Below, in pieces: positions 1 to 7,432 of a stretch of 64,000 nucleotides of DNA. The notes below the pieces were generated by a model, which ran no database searches, was not told the origin of the DNA, and saw only the letters and a program-made list of their open reading frames with translations. The DNA is from Collinsella sp. Its GTDB lineage: Bacteria > Actinomycetota > Coriobacteriia > Coriobacteriales > Coriobacteriaceae. Where the stretch lies: positions 1-64,000 of the forward strand of contig JAHYYL010000007.1 in NCBI GenBank assembly GCA_019424965.1, read 5' to 3'. Both the position numbers and the translations under genes were made by a program. Positions within the stretch are counted from its first letter, which is position 1. The number at the start of each line of letters is the position of its first letter.

Positions 1-87
1 ATGCCGCCGAAGTTGAAAGGCAGATTGCCGCTCTGGCGGGCTTGCAGCGTCGAGCAGTTGCGGCGTTTGGTAAAACGCCGCAACGAA
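1..87. repeat. Partial copy of structured repeat A (copy 1)
   Basis: This is the right-hand part of an element whose fuller copy lies at 2757-2902; the left part is outside the window. Both copies share CAGATTGCCGC and TGCAGCGTCGAG, followed by a 12-bp hairpin. Here the stem is 57-68 paired with 73-84 around a GGTA loop. The arms differ in sequence from the other copy but stay perfectly paired, so the structure is conserved through compensatory change. The hairpin directly follows the stop codon of the minus-strand lipoprotein gene. Confidence 0.7.
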
Positions 88-645
88 CTAGCTCAGCATT
101 GCATCCATCATCTCGGAGTTGACGGAGTCGTCGGCAGACCACTCGCCATCGTCGTTGCAGGTGTACTTGAAGATAACCGTGGTCTTCCTGGGCTCGGTGG
201 CCTTGGTCACATCGACCATAACCTGACCGGCCATCTTGTACAGCTCGTCATCGGAAGGAACCGTGTCAAGCGCAGCGACCTTCTCCTGATACTGGGTGGA
301 GAAGTCCTCGACGATCTTGTTCATGGACTTGCATGTGATAGAGACCTCGGCGGTCGCGACGCCCTTGTCCTCGTCGACCGTCACGTCGCCGATCTTGTAG
401 TCAAAGCCCTCGAGATAGGTCTTGGCATACTCCTTGGGATCGATACCCAACTGCTCGAACTCATCGCCCGAAGCCTCCTCCAGACCAGAGAGGAAGTCGT
501 CGCCACCGTTCTTGACCTCGTCAAACTGCGTCGTAAGATCCTCGGTGATGAGCTCCTCAACCGAAGGACCTCCACAGCCGGAAAGCACGACCACGCATGC
601 AACCAAGACGGCCATGAGGGGCGCAAGCAGCAGCTTCTTTTTCAT
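88..645 (-). CDS. Secreted lipoprotein, function unknown
   Basis: The protein is 185 residues. It opens with a lysine-rich signal peptide and a lipobox, L21-S22-G23-C24, so it should be processed by signal peptidase II and anchored by lipidated Cys24 on the outer face of the membrane. The mature part is acidic, with a helical-looking segment (about residues 30-80) and then a beta-rich domain with a conserved-looking Cys near SITCKSM and another near KYTCNDDG. The open frame continues upstream, but the ATG at 645 is preceded by GGGAGGAAC at proper spacing and starts the signal peptide, which fixes the start. I recognise no family with known function; it resembles the small DUF-type lipoproteins common in Coriobacteriia. 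It appears monocistronic. Confidence 0.85.
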   Translation of the reverse strand: MKKKLLLAPLMAVLVACVVVLSGCGGPSVEELITEDLTTQFDEVKNGGDDFLSGLEEASGDEFEQLGIDPKEYAKTYLEGFDYKIGDVTVDEDKGVATAEVSITCKSMNKIVEDFSTQYQEKVAALDTVPSDDELYKMAGQVMVDVTKATEPRKTTVIFKYTCNDDGEWSADDSVNSEMMDAMLS

Positions 646-696
646 GTTGTTCCTCCCAATGAGCGGCACCGCGCTTCCCAGACGCGGCGCACGTTG

Positions 697-727
697 TAAT
701 AAGTAAGCCCATACTATCCACTTATTA
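697..727 (-). promoter_or_regulatory. Palindrome over putative lipoprotein promoter
   Basis: TAATAAGT and ACTTATTA form a perfect 8-bp inverted repeat separated by 15 bases. The minus strand between the arms contains TAGTAT, a plausible -10 box, about 65 bases upstream of the lipoprotein start. A repressor binding here would block RNA polymerase. This is inference from layout; no convincing -35 is visible. Confidence 0.35.
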
Positions 728-826
728 ACACCCTCGACGGCACGAAGGCGCGGTCGGTTCGTTTTAGCGTCCGAACGGTTTGCAAGCCCGCCCAACGTGC
801 AATAAAACGCTTCCCCGCGGTGCAAT

Positions 827-858
827 AAAAAAGGTGGCCGGAAAACCCGACCACCTTT
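827..858 (-). terminator. Terminator of the PTS IIA gene
   Basis: On the minus strand AAAGGTGG-CGG pairs with CCG-CCACCTTT around a short loop and runs into a T tract, just after the IIA stop at 882. This is a standard intrinsic terminator shape. Confidence 0.75.
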
Positions 859-881
859 GCACATCCTTTGGATGTCGCAGT

Positions 882-1418
882 TTACTTGCGGACGACCTTA
901 ACGATGGCGTCACCGGCGGCGACAGCGGAGTCGACCTCGACGGCGAGTTCGACATCGGCAAACTCGGCGGTGTTGGACACGGCCACGACGACGCAGTCCT
1001 TGTAGCCGGCAGCGGCGATCTTGGCGCGGTCGATCTTGAGCATGGGCTGGCCAGCCTTTACGACGTCATCGGCCTTGACGAAGCCCTCGAAGCCATCGCC
1101 GTTCATGTTGACGGTATCGACGCCAACGTGCACCAGAACCTCGATGCCGCTATCGGACTGCAGGCCCACGGCGTGACCCATGGTGACGGTCACCTTGCCG
1201 TCGCAGGGAGCGTAGACCAGATCGTCCTCGGGCCACACGGCGCAGCCCTTGCCCAGGACCTCGCCGCCAAAGACGGGATCGGGCACGTCGGCCATCTTGA
1301 TGACCTTGCCCTTGACGGGCGAGCACAGCACGTCGGCGCCGGCAGAAGCAGAGATGGAGGACGGAGCAGCGGCAGCCGCGGGCTCAGCCTTCTTCTTGAA
1401 CATGTCAAACAGACCCAT
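882..1418 (-). CDS. PTS glucose-family IIA component
   Basis: This 178-residue protein is a stand-alone IIA domain of the glucose/beta-glucoside PTS family. It takes phosphate from HPr and passes it to a sugar-specific IIB domain, and may also act in inducer exclusion. After an Ala-rich N-terminal tail (about residues 11-28) the domain carries both family histidines: His82 in MGHAVGL and the phospho-accepting His97 in LVHVGVDTV. The start at 1418 is preceded by AGAGGAGAAA; the upstream open frame lacks domain homology. No IIB/IIC gene is adjacent, so it probably serves PTS permeases elsewhere. It is divergent from an RpiR-type sugar-phosphate regulator, the likely controller, and a 60-bp block upstream recurs before the broken beta-glucosidase gene at 17 kb. 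Confidence 0.93.
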   Translation of the reverse strand: MGLFDMFKKKAEPAAAAAPSSISASAGADVLCSPVKGKVIKMADVPDPVFGGEVLGKGCAVWPEDDLVYAPCDGKVTVTMGHAVGLQSDSGIEVLVHVGVDTVNMNGDGFEGFVKADDVVKAGQPMLKIDRAKIAAAGYKDCVVVAVSNTAEFADVELAVEVDSAVAAGDAIVKVVRK

Positions 1419-1467
1419 ACGTTTTCTCCTCTTGATTAAGCGCAACGTTATGCGCATGCCTACGGTG

Positions 1468-1473
1468 ATTATA
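1468..1473 (-). promoter_or_regulatory. -10 box of the PTS IIA promoter
   Basis: The minus strand reads TATAAT, a perfect -10 hexamer, about 50 bases upstream of the IIA start codon. The -35 region (TTAGTA at 17-bp spacing) is weak, suggesting activator help or regulation. Confidence 0.6.
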
Positions 1474-1621
1474 GTGCTAAATGGCCAAAATACTAAGGCG
1501 AGGGCTCGAATCGCAAGCCCTTCCCGGTAGTGCTCGTGGGATGAGCATCTCCTTTGCATCGCGGGTCGATAAGCCGAGTATCGCCCACGCGCGGGACGGG
1601 CAGAAGCGGGCGCGCCAAACC

Positions 1622-1681
1622 CGACACTTCTTTTCGCGCCCACGGACTGCCGCCGCCCCGTCCCTGACACTTCCTGATACC
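1622..1681 (-). promoter_or_regulatory. 60-bp non-coding block shared with the beta-glucosidase upstream region
   Basis: This 60-bp stretch matches 17151-17210. Both begin CGAYACTTCTTTTCGCG and end near TGACACTT..TGATACC with GCCGCCCCGT between, and both lie upstream of minus-strand sugar genes. Here it lies between the divergent IIA and RpiR genes. The simplest reading is a binding region for the RpiR regulator or another sugar regulator; no protein footprint is known to me. Confidence 0.5.
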
Positions 1682-1691
1682 GGCCGAAACG

Positions 1692-1728
1692 TGCCAAAAT
1701 AAACCTGTCCCTTTTTGGCAGGTTTGGC
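1692..1728 (+). promoter_or_regulatory. Nested palindrome before the RpiR gene
   Basis: GCCAAA pairs with TTTGGC and, inside it, AAACCTG pairs with CAGGTTT. The structure ends about 16 bases before the RpiR start codon, so it could be an autoregulatory operator or an mRNA hairpin near the ribosome site. Confidence 0.4.
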
Positions 1729-1744
1729 GAGTGTGGGAGTTCGC

Positions 1745-2599
1745 ATGGATATCAAACGCAGGATCACCGAGGCGCAGGGCCTCACCCCCACCGAGCAACA
1801 GCTTGGCATTGCAGCCCTTGCCATCAGCGAGGACATCCGCGGGCTTTCGATTAAGGAATTTGCCGCGCGCACCAACGTTTCGGTCGCGAGCGTGCACCGG
1901 TTTTGCAAAAAGCTCGGCCTCGAGGGCTTCAAGGACCTCAAGGTCGAGCTTATTCGCTTGGCAACCGAGGCGGGCAATCGGCGCGACGTTGACATCAACT
2001 TTCCCTTCGATGCCACTTCCACGCCTGCGCAGGTTATGGAGCGCATGGAGGAACTCTACCAGACCACGCTGACCGAAACACAGGAGCTGCTCGACCCCAC
2101 GCAGCTTGACCACGCCGCCAAGCTCATCGCGAACGCCCGACAGGTCGACATCTACACGGGCTCGCACAACCTCTATCCAGCGGGGATGTTCCGCGACCGC
2201 CTGCTCTCGGCCGGTAAAAGCGCGACGTGCCACGACAGTGTCGAGGCCCAGGTGCGCACGGCGCTTGCCTCGGATTCAGACCGCGCGGCGATCGTTATCT
2301 CCTACAGCGGCCTTGCGCCCAACCTCAAGAAAATCTTGCCGATCCTCAGCAGCCGGCATGTCCCGGTCATCGTCATCGGCACGCCTTATTGCGCGCGCAT
2401 TCACCCCGGCTTTGCCGCCTACCTTACGGTGAGCGATCACGAGAGCATGACGCACCGCATCACGAAGTTTGCCAGCCATATCGCCGCGCAATATGTGCTC
2501 GATTCGCTCTACAGCAGCTACTTTGCCAAAGATTACGCCCGCTGCTCCGAGTTCCTCGAGCAATCGTTTCCCTACACCCGCCTACCTGGGCTCAAATAA
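1745..2599 (+). CDS. RpiR (MurR) family transcriptional regulator
   Basis: This 284-residue protein has the RpiR layout: an N-terminal helix-turn-helix (about residues 1-77, including SIKEFAARTNVSVASVHRFC) and a C-terminal SIS sugar-phosphate-binding domain (about 105-250, with the YTGSHN and VISYSG loops). RpiR proteins sense phosphosugars and control sugar catabolic genes. The start at 1745 follows GGGAG at 8-9 bases and excludes ten unconserved upstream codons. It is divergent from the PTS IIA gene and shares its regulatory region, making IIA and the lost beta-glucoside locus likely targets. The ligand cannot be deduced from sequence. Confidence 0.9.
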   Translation: MDIKRRITEAQGLTPTEQQLGIAALAISEDIRGLSIKEFAARTNVSVASVHRFCKKLGLEGFKDLKVELIRLATEAGNRRDVDINFPFDATSTPAQVMERMEELYQTTLTETQELLDPTQLDHAAKLIANARQVDIYTGSHNLYPAGMFRDRLLSAGKSATCHDSVEAQVRTALASDSDRAAIVISYSGLAPNLKKILPILSSRHVPVIVIGTPYCARIHPGFAAYLTVSDHESMTHRITKFASHIAAQYVLDSLYSSYFAKDYARCSEFLEQSFPYTRLPGLK

Positions 2600-2631
2600 A
2601 ACGAGAGAGGATTTTTGGACACTCAAATGAC

Positions 2632-2695
2632 GAGAGTGGATAATCTCCCACTTTGAGCCCGCAAACAGGCCAAAAACGGGAGATTATCCACTCTC
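2632..2695. repeat. 18-bp perfect inverted repeat after the RpiR gene
   Basis: GAGAGTGGATAATCTCCC at 2632-2649 is perfectly complementary to 2678-2695, with a 28-base loop. It is followed by ATTTT, so it may end the RpiR transcript. The long stem and unrelated loop look more like a dispersed palindromic repeat. Confidence 0.6.
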
Positions 2696-2703
2696 ATTTT
2701 CGT

Positions 2704-2739
2704 GGGCGGTCATTTAAGTCTGTCCCCAATGAGTGCCCG
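2704..2739. repeat. GTCCCC-type palindromic repeat
   Basis: GGGC..CATT and AATG..GCCC flank TTAAGTCTGTCCCC. The same TTAAG(T/A)..GTCCCCAATGA core recurs at 7.2, 26.6, 35.1 and 38.7 kb. The shape resembles REP sequences mobilised by IS200-like RAYT transposases; none is encoded in this window. Confidence 0.6.
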
Positions 2740-2756
2740 CCGCAGGTTGAGCATAA

Positions 2757-2902
2757 GTCAGCGAAAACGCCCCTAAGCGAGCAAGGTGACGTGAAAGAGG
2801 AGGGAAGCGTACTTCGGTACGCGACCGACGATTGAACGTCAGATTGCCGCCTAGGGGCGTTTGCAGCGTCGAGCCGTTACGCGGTTCGTAGAACCGCGTA
2901 AC
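2757..2902 (+). repeat. Structured repeat A (copy 2), possible structured RNA
   Basis: The element folds in tiers. Outer stem: 2765-2775 pairs perfectly with 2852-2862. Middle stem: 2781-2792 pairs with 2836-2847 with one two-base mismatch. Apical hairpin: 2807-2812 pairs with 2817-2822 and is capped by C(UUCG)G on the plus strand, the hallmark of a stable RNA tetraloop. A second 12-bp hairpin, 2876-2887 with 2891-2902, follows a conserved GCAGCGTCGAG. A partial copy sits at 1-87. The last hairpin abuts, and its flank overlaps, the end of pyrE. It could be a mobile palindromic element or a structured RNA; I know no named Rfam family that fits. Confidence 0.6.
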
Positions 2903-3582
2903 TAACGAACTCCGTACTGCTCGTAGTAGGCGTCGATGGCGGTCTTGAGCTCGTCGTCGATGACAACCTTGCCGTCGATCTCGTGGTTGTAGAGGGTCTC
3001 GACGACCTCGGCCATGGAGACGATGCTCGCGACGGGGAAACCGTACTTAGCCTCGATCTCCTTCTGAGCGGTGGTCACGCCACCCTTACCGACCTCCATG
3101 CGGTTGAGGGACACGATGAGGCCCTTGATCTCGACATCGGCAGCAGCCTTGACCTTGGGATAAGTCTCGTCGATGGACTTACCGCTGGTGGTGACGTCCT
3201 CGACCATGACCACGCGGTCGCCGTCCTGGGGCTTGTAGCCCAGCAGGTTGCCCTTGTCGGCGCCGTGGTCCTTGGCCTCCTTGCGGTCGCAGCAGTACTT
3301 GACCTCCTTGCCATACAGCTCGTGGTAGGCAATGGCGGTCACGACGGCCAGGGGAATGCCCTTGTAGGCCGGTCCAAACAGCACGTCAAAGTCGTCACCA
3401 AAGTTATCGTGAATTGCCTGGGCGTAATACTCGCCCAGCTTCTTGAGCTGGTAGCCCGTCACGTAAGCGCCGGCGTTCATAAAGAACGGGGACTGACGGC
3501 CGCTCTTGAGCGTAAAGCTGCCGAATTTAAGAACGTCGGACTCAACCATGAACTTGATGAACTCTTGCTTGTAAGCCTCCAT
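2902..3582 (-). CDS. pyrE: Orotate phosphoribosyltransferase
   Basis: PyrE joins orotate to PRPP to make orotidine 5'-monophosphate, the fifth step of UMP synthesis. The 226-residue protein has the N-terminal FTLKSGRQSPFF segment (23-34), the GPAYKGIP loop (70-77) and the PRPP-binding motif VEDVTTSGKS (127-136). The ATG at 3582 follows GAGAGGAGC and the family N-terminus begins there; the upstream open frame is spurious. It is monocistronic here, away from other pyrimidine genes. The final two codons and stop lie at the edge of structured repeat A, so the repeat may have supplied the present C-terminus. Confidence 0.95.
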   Translation of the reverse strand: MEAYKQEFIKFMVESDVLKFGSFTLKSGRQSPFFMNAGAYVTGYQLKKLGEYYAQAIHDNFGDDFDVLFGPAYKGIPLAVVTAIAYHELYGKEVKYCCDRKEAKDHGADKGNLLGYKPQDGDRVVMVEDVTTSGKSIDETYPKVKAAADVEIKGLIVSLNRMEVGKGGVTTAQKEIEAKYGFPVASIVSMAEVVETLYNHEIDGKVVIDDELKTAIDAYYEQYGVR

Positions 3583-3711
3583 GCGGGCTCCTCTCGTAAT
3601 CGCGTACGTGCCTTCCAGTTTAGCGCAGGCGGGGCGCGTTGCGGGCGCGCTTTGGGGCCTCGGCATTCTGTAAAGGCTTTGTCAGGGGCAATGGTTTTCC
3701 AAACATTGGGG

Positions 3712-3740
3712 TTGACACGGCAAACCCCCTCATCAAAAAT
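3712..3740 (+). promoter_or_regulatory. Promoter for the mgtA leader
   Basis: A consensus -35, TTGACA (3712-3717), is followed after 17 bases by AAAAAT (3735-3740), a 4/6 match to the -10 consensus. Transcription from here gives a leader of about 270 bases before mgtA, containing a short ORF and a hairpin. Confidence 0.55.
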
Positions 3741-3806
3741 ACGGGCGGATTAAAACGGGTACGAGATACCCAAAGCGCGCCGCGCCCGGCCTTAAGGAGG
3801 TGTGCC

Positions 3807-3878
3807 ATGGAAGGCAGTCATAGTCGAAAAACCTGCATGTCGCCCTCGGCACGCCGCGAGGATTCCGCACACGCATAA
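3807..3878 (+). CDS. Candidate 23-residue leader peptide upstream of mgtA
   Basis: The ATG at 3807 is preceded by AAGGAGGTG, one of the strongest ribosome sites in the window, and opens a 23-codon frame, MEGSHSRKTCMS then PSARREDSAHA. It lies between a consensus-like promoter and mgtA, with a strong hairpin (3900-3936) just after its stop. Enteric mgtA genes are controlled by translation of a short leader peptide (MgtL) that couples ribosome progress to Rho-dependent termination. This peptide does not resemble MgtL, and similarity of mechanism is inference from position, ribosome site and hairpin. Confidence 0.45.
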   Translation: MEGSHSRKTCMSPSARREDSAHA

Positions 3879-3899
3879 GCGCCAACAGCCGATCGTCAA

Positions 3900-3936
3900 A
3901 ACCGCCACAAAGGTGCCCGTCCCCTTTGTGGCGGTT
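3900..3936. repeat. CCACAAAGG-type palindromic repeat in the mgtA leader
   Basis: AACCGCCACAAAGG pairs perfectly (14 bp) with 3923-3936 around TGCCCGTCC. A sister copy with the same core lies at 17212-17265, so this is a dispersed repeat. Its place between the leader ORF and mgtA means it could also act as an mRNA hairpin. Confidence 0.6.
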
Positions 3937-4018
3937 CGCGAGCTTGACGTGAGCGACATCTAGGTTTTTTGAAGCAAATACGACACGTACGCTAACTCCC
4001 TTCAACAAGGAGGACCCT

Positions 4019-6787
4019 ATGCTGATGCTCAAAACCGCTACGGTACTCGAAGCTATCTCCAAGCGCCGCCGCACGGCGCGCCCTGCCGCCCACGCCGGCC
4101 TGTCCAAGAACACCATATTCGCCGCCACCCATTGTGCTGAGGACACTCTCGTACTGCTTGACGCCACGGCAAACGGCCTCACCGCCGAGCAGGCAACCGA
4201 GCGCCTGGACGCCTCCGGCCCCAACACCATCGAGGCGCCGACCAAGACACTCGCCCGCCGTATCGCCGACGCCTTCATCGACCCCTTCGCCGGCATCCTC
4301 GCCGCTCTCGCGCTGGTCTCGCTCTACATCGACGTGCTCGCCGTGCCCGAACCGCAGCGCGACCCCTCCACGGTCATCGTCATCGGCATCATGTTGCTGG
4401 TATCGGGCGGTATGAAGTTTATCCAAGAAGCCCGCAGCGGCAATGCGACCGAGGCCCTCAAGGACCTGGTCTCCAACACTTGCACCGCTCTGCGCGACGG
4501 TGAGCGCGTCGAGATCCCCTTCGACGAGCTCGTCCCCGGCGATGCGATCCGCCTCTCTGCCGGCGACATGGTGCCGGCCGATGCCCGCATCATCACCGCG
4601 CGCGACCTGTTTGTGATCGAGTCCGCGCTCACCGGCGAGAGCGAGGCCGTCGAGAAGACCGTTGCTGCCGCGGTCGTCGAGGGTGCCGACAGCTCCGCGC
4701 TGCCGCTCTCTGCCTGCAAGAACATCGTCTTTACCGGCACCTCCGTGCAAAACGGCACCGCCATGGCGCTCGTCGTTGCCACCGGCTCGGACACTTACCT
4801 GGGCGGCATCGCCAAGATGCTCAACGGGCGCGGCGAGAAGAGCGCGTTTGACCGCGGCGTCTCGAGCGTCTCCATGTTGCTCGTACGCCTCATGCTCGTT
4901 ATGGCGCCAGCCGTCTTTGCCATCAACGCCGCCACCAAGGGCAACGTCATCGATGCGCTGTTGTTCGCCACGAGCGTGGCCGTGGGCATCACGCCGCAGA
5001 TGCTTCCCGTCATCGTGACCACGAGCCTGTCGCAGGGCGCCAAGGACCTCGCCCGTCGCCAGGTTATCGTCAAGGAGCTGCCAGCAATCCAAAACCTGGG
5101 CGCGATGGACGTCCTGTGCTGCGACAAGACCGGCACCCTCACCGAAGACCGCATCGTGCTCGAGCGTTATCTCAACACCGATGGCAACGAAGACGCACGC
5201 GTGCTGCGCCATGCGTTTTTGAACAGCTTCTTCCAGACCGGCCTCAAGAACCTTATCGACCTGGCCGTCATCGACCGCGCCGATGTGACGCCCTCGGCCG
5301 CAGCACCCGATTCCATGCTGGGCCAGAGCCTGCGCGACCGCTATACCAAGGTCGACGAGGTGCCCTTCGATTTCTCGCGCCGTCGTCTGAGCGTAGCTGT
5401 CGCCGACGCCCAAGGCAAAACCCAGATGGTCACCAAGGGAGCTGCCGAGGAAATGCTCGAGATCTGCTCCTTTGTCGAGGTCGATGGTGCCGCCCAGCCG
5501 CTTACCAAAGATAAGCTCGCCCAGATTCGCAAGCAGGTAGCCGGGCTCAACGCCGAGGGCCTGCGCGTGATTGCCGTGGCGCAGAAAACCAATCCGCGCT
5601 GCGTGGGCGAGTTTGGCATCGCCGACGAGTGCGACATGGTGCTGATGGGCTTTTTGGCCTTCCTCGATCCGCCCAAAGCAAGTGCCGCGGGCGCCGTCGC
5701 CACCCTCGAGGCCAAGGGCGTCGCCGTTAAGGTCCTGACCGGCGACAATGACCGTGTCGCCGCCACCGTCTGCGAGCAGATCGGCATCGACGCGAGCAAC
5801 GTCTTGCTGGGCTCCGAGATCGATGCGCTCGACGACGCCGAGCTTGCCGAGCGCGCCGAGAACACCCACCTCTTCGCCAAGCTCTCGCCGCTGCAGAAGG
5901 CGCGCCTGGTGCGCGTCATACGCGAGTTGCTCGGCCACACCGTGGGCTTTATGGGCGACGGCATCAACGACGCCGCCGCGATGCGTGCGAGCGACTGCGG
6001 CATCTCGGTCGACTCCGCCGTCGATATCGCCAAGGAATCCGCCGATATCATCTTGCTCCAAAAGGACCTGGGCGTGCTCGAGCGCGGCATCATCGAAGGC
6101 CGCCGCACCTACGGCAACCTGCTCAAGTACCTCAAGACCACGGTGAGCTCCAACTTTGGCAACGTGCTGTCCGTAACCGCCGCGAGCCTGTTCTTGCCGT
6201 TTTTGCCCATGAGCGCTCTGCAGCTGGTGCTGCTGTCGCTGGTCTACGAGATCGTGTGCATCGCACTGCCGTGGGACACCGTCGACAACGCCTGGACTGC
6301 CCGCCCGCGCGCTTGGGACGCTGCGTCCATCAAGGGCTTTATGCTCGAGCTGGGCCCCGTGAGCTCGCTGTTTGACATCGTGACCTTCGCCGCGCTCTTC
6401 TTTGTGGTGTGCCCCGCCGCCGTGGGCGCAAGCTGGTCCGAGCTTGCCGCCGCGGGCGACGTCGCGGGTATGGCGACCTTTGCGGCGCTCTTCCAGAGTG
6501 GCTGGTTTGTCGAGTCCATGTGGTCGCAGACGCTCGTGATCCACATGCTGCGCTCCCCGCGCCTGCCGAGCCCGCGCGACCACGCCGCGCCCGCGCTGTG
6601 CGTTCTCACCGTGCTGGGCCTGGCGCTCGTCACTTGGCTGCCGGCAAGCCCCATCGCCGATGCACTCGGCCTCATGACGCTACCAGCGAGCTTTTTCGCG
6701 CTGCTCATCGGCATCGTTTCCGCCTATATCGCGCTCACCCAGCTGGCAAAGCGCCGCTACATCGCCCGCCACGGCGAGCTGCTGTAG
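4019..6787 (+). CDS. mgtA: Magnesium-translocating P-type ATPase
   Basis: MgtA is a P-type ATPase (class IIIB) that imports Mg2+ using ATP. The 922-residue protein has the expected order: cation-ATPase N-terminal domain, first membrane pair, actuator domain with TGES (about 205-208), phosphorylation motif DKTGT with the aspartate near residue 369, nucleotide domain, GDGIND hinge (about 646-651), and a C-terminal bundle of membrane segments. Length is normal for the family. The start follows AAGGAGGACCCT. It stands alone behind a long leader, suggesting induction at low Mg2+. A very long open frame on the opposite strand is a GC-bias shadow. Confidence 0.96.
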   Translation: MLMLKTATVLEAISKRRRTARPAAHAGLSKNTIFAATHCAEDTLVLLDATANGLTAEQATERLDASGPNTIEAPTKTLARRIADAFIDPFAGILAALALVSLYIDVLAVPEPQRDPSTVIVIGIMLLVSGGMKFIQEARSGNATEALKDLVSNTCTALRDGERVEIPFDELVPGDAIRLSAGDMVPADARIITARDLFVIESALTGESEAVEKTVAAAVVEGADSSALPLSACKNIVFTGTSVQNGTAMALVVATGSDTYLGGIAKMLNGRGEKSAFDRGVSSVSMLLVRLMLVMAPAVFAINAATKGNVIDALLFATSVAVGITPQMLPVIVTTSLSQGAKDLARRQVIVKELPAIQNLGAMDVLCCDKTGTLTEDRIVLERYLNTDGNEDARVLRHAFLNSFFQTGLKNLIDLAVIDRADVTPSAAAPDSMLGQSLRDRYTKVDEVPFDFSRRRLSVAVADAQGKTQMVTKGAAEEMLEICSFVEVDGAAQPLTKDKLAQIRKQVAGLNAEGLRVIAVAQKTNPRCVGEFGIADECDMVLMGFLAFLDPPKASAAGAVATLEAKGVAVKVLTGDNDRVAATVCEQIGIDASNVLLGSEIDALDDAELAERAENTHLFAKLSPLQKARLVRVIRELLGHTVGFMGDGINDAAAMRASDCGISVDSAVDIAKESADIILLQKDLGVLERGIIEGRRTYGNLLKYLKTTVSSNFGNVLSVTAASLFLPFLPMSALQLVLLSLVYEIVCIALPWDTVDNAWTARPRAWDAASIKGFMLELGPVSSLFDIVTFAALFFVVCPAAVGASWSELAAAGDVAGMATFAALFQSGWFVESMWSQTLVIHMLRSPRLPSPRDHAAPALCVLTVLGLALVTWLPASPIADALGLMTLPASFFALLIGIVSAYIALTQLAKRRYIARHGELL

Positions 6788-6878
6788 CAAGCAGACGGAA
6801 AACACCCCGCCAGTTGCCGTTGCCTCTGCCGCCACCGATGCCGCTGCCTCTGCCGCTGTCGCAGTCTATCCCCTCAGC

Positions 6879-6945
6879 AGTTGCGGTGAAATAGTTCCCG
6901 CTTAAAGCCCCGTGACTTTAATTTAGGGACTATTCCACCGCAACT
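6879..6945. repeat. Near-perfect 20-bp inverted repeat after mgtA
   Basis: AGTTGCGGTGAAATAGTTCCC and its near-complement at 6926-6945 form a long hairpin with a 26-base loop. It sits between convergent mgtA and the LuxR remnant and could stop transcription both ways, though there is no T tract. The preceding 6818-6862 is a degenerate CTGCCGYTG-like simple repeat. Confidence 0.5.
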
Positions 6946-6959
6946 TATTGGGGGATTAG

Positions 6960-7214
6960 CTAGTCCTTGGGTGTCCAGGACCAGAAGAAGTTGATAAGGG
7001 CCACACGCGAGGCGGTGTCGGTCTTTTTGTTGATCAAGGAAATGTGGCGGTAGAGCGTGGAGCGCGAGAGGAAAAGCGTTGTGGCGATGTCCTGGACGCT
7101 CTGGTCCGAAACGACCAAGACCTCAAGAATATCGCGCTCGCGCCTTGTAAGCCCAAAGGTGACGACGAAGGCATCGAGGCGTTCATCGGACGTGGGCTCC
7201 GCGGCCTCAACCAC
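6960..7214 (-). pseudogene. Truncated LuxR-family regulator (C-terminal HTH only)
   Basis: The 84 remaining codons encode a complete LuxR/GerE DNA-binding domain (LTRRERDILEVLV, then ..IATTLFLSRSTLYRHI.., ending SWTPKD). Coriobacterial LuxR proteins of this type usually carry a large membrane N-terminal domain. Here coding homology stops where the repeat array at 7211-7278 begins, and no ribosome site precedes the remaining ATG. The repeats probably replaced or cut away the 5' part. A functional small HTH protein is possible but less likely. Confidence 0.6.
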
Positions 7215-7278
7215 TCATTTAAGCACCACTCATTTAAGCACCACTCATTTAAGTACGTCCCCAATGAGTGCCCAATGA
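7211..7278. repeat. GTCCCC-type repeat array with three 15-bp tandem units
   Basis: CCACTCATTTAAGCA occurs at 7211-7225 and 7226-7240, and a third near copy at 7241-7254 leads into ACGTCCCCAATGAGTG. The arms CACTCATT and AATGAGTG make the array palindromic. GGAGTGTCCC-TATGTGCCGG at about 7291-7312 resembles part of the array at 38.7 kb. The array abuts the truncated LuxR gene. Confidence 0.65.
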
Positions 7279-7432
7279 CTACCCGCGGCAAGGAGTGTCC
7301 CTATGTGCCGGATGAAAAATGGGCCATGTGTCCCAGTTGCGGAGACTCCTTGAGCCGTCTGGGTATCGTGAAAGATCGCGCACTCCCCCATCATCAAAAG
7401 TGACACACGCTACCAGTTGATGGGAGGCAGCC

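Noticed and set aside
3745..4018. M-box magnesium riboswitch before mgtA
   Set aside because: The conserved M-box sequence blocks are absent; only a leader ORF and a dispersed palindrome are present.
3992..6583. Open frame of 863 codons on the minus strand opposite mgtA
   Set aside because: It is a shadow produced by high GC and strong codon bias of mgtA; low-complexity His/Gly/Asp composition, no domain, no ribosome site.
7211..7254. Three 15-bp repeats as a CRISPR array
   Set aside because: The units are directly adjacent without spacers and belong to a dispersed palindromic repeat; no cas genes.
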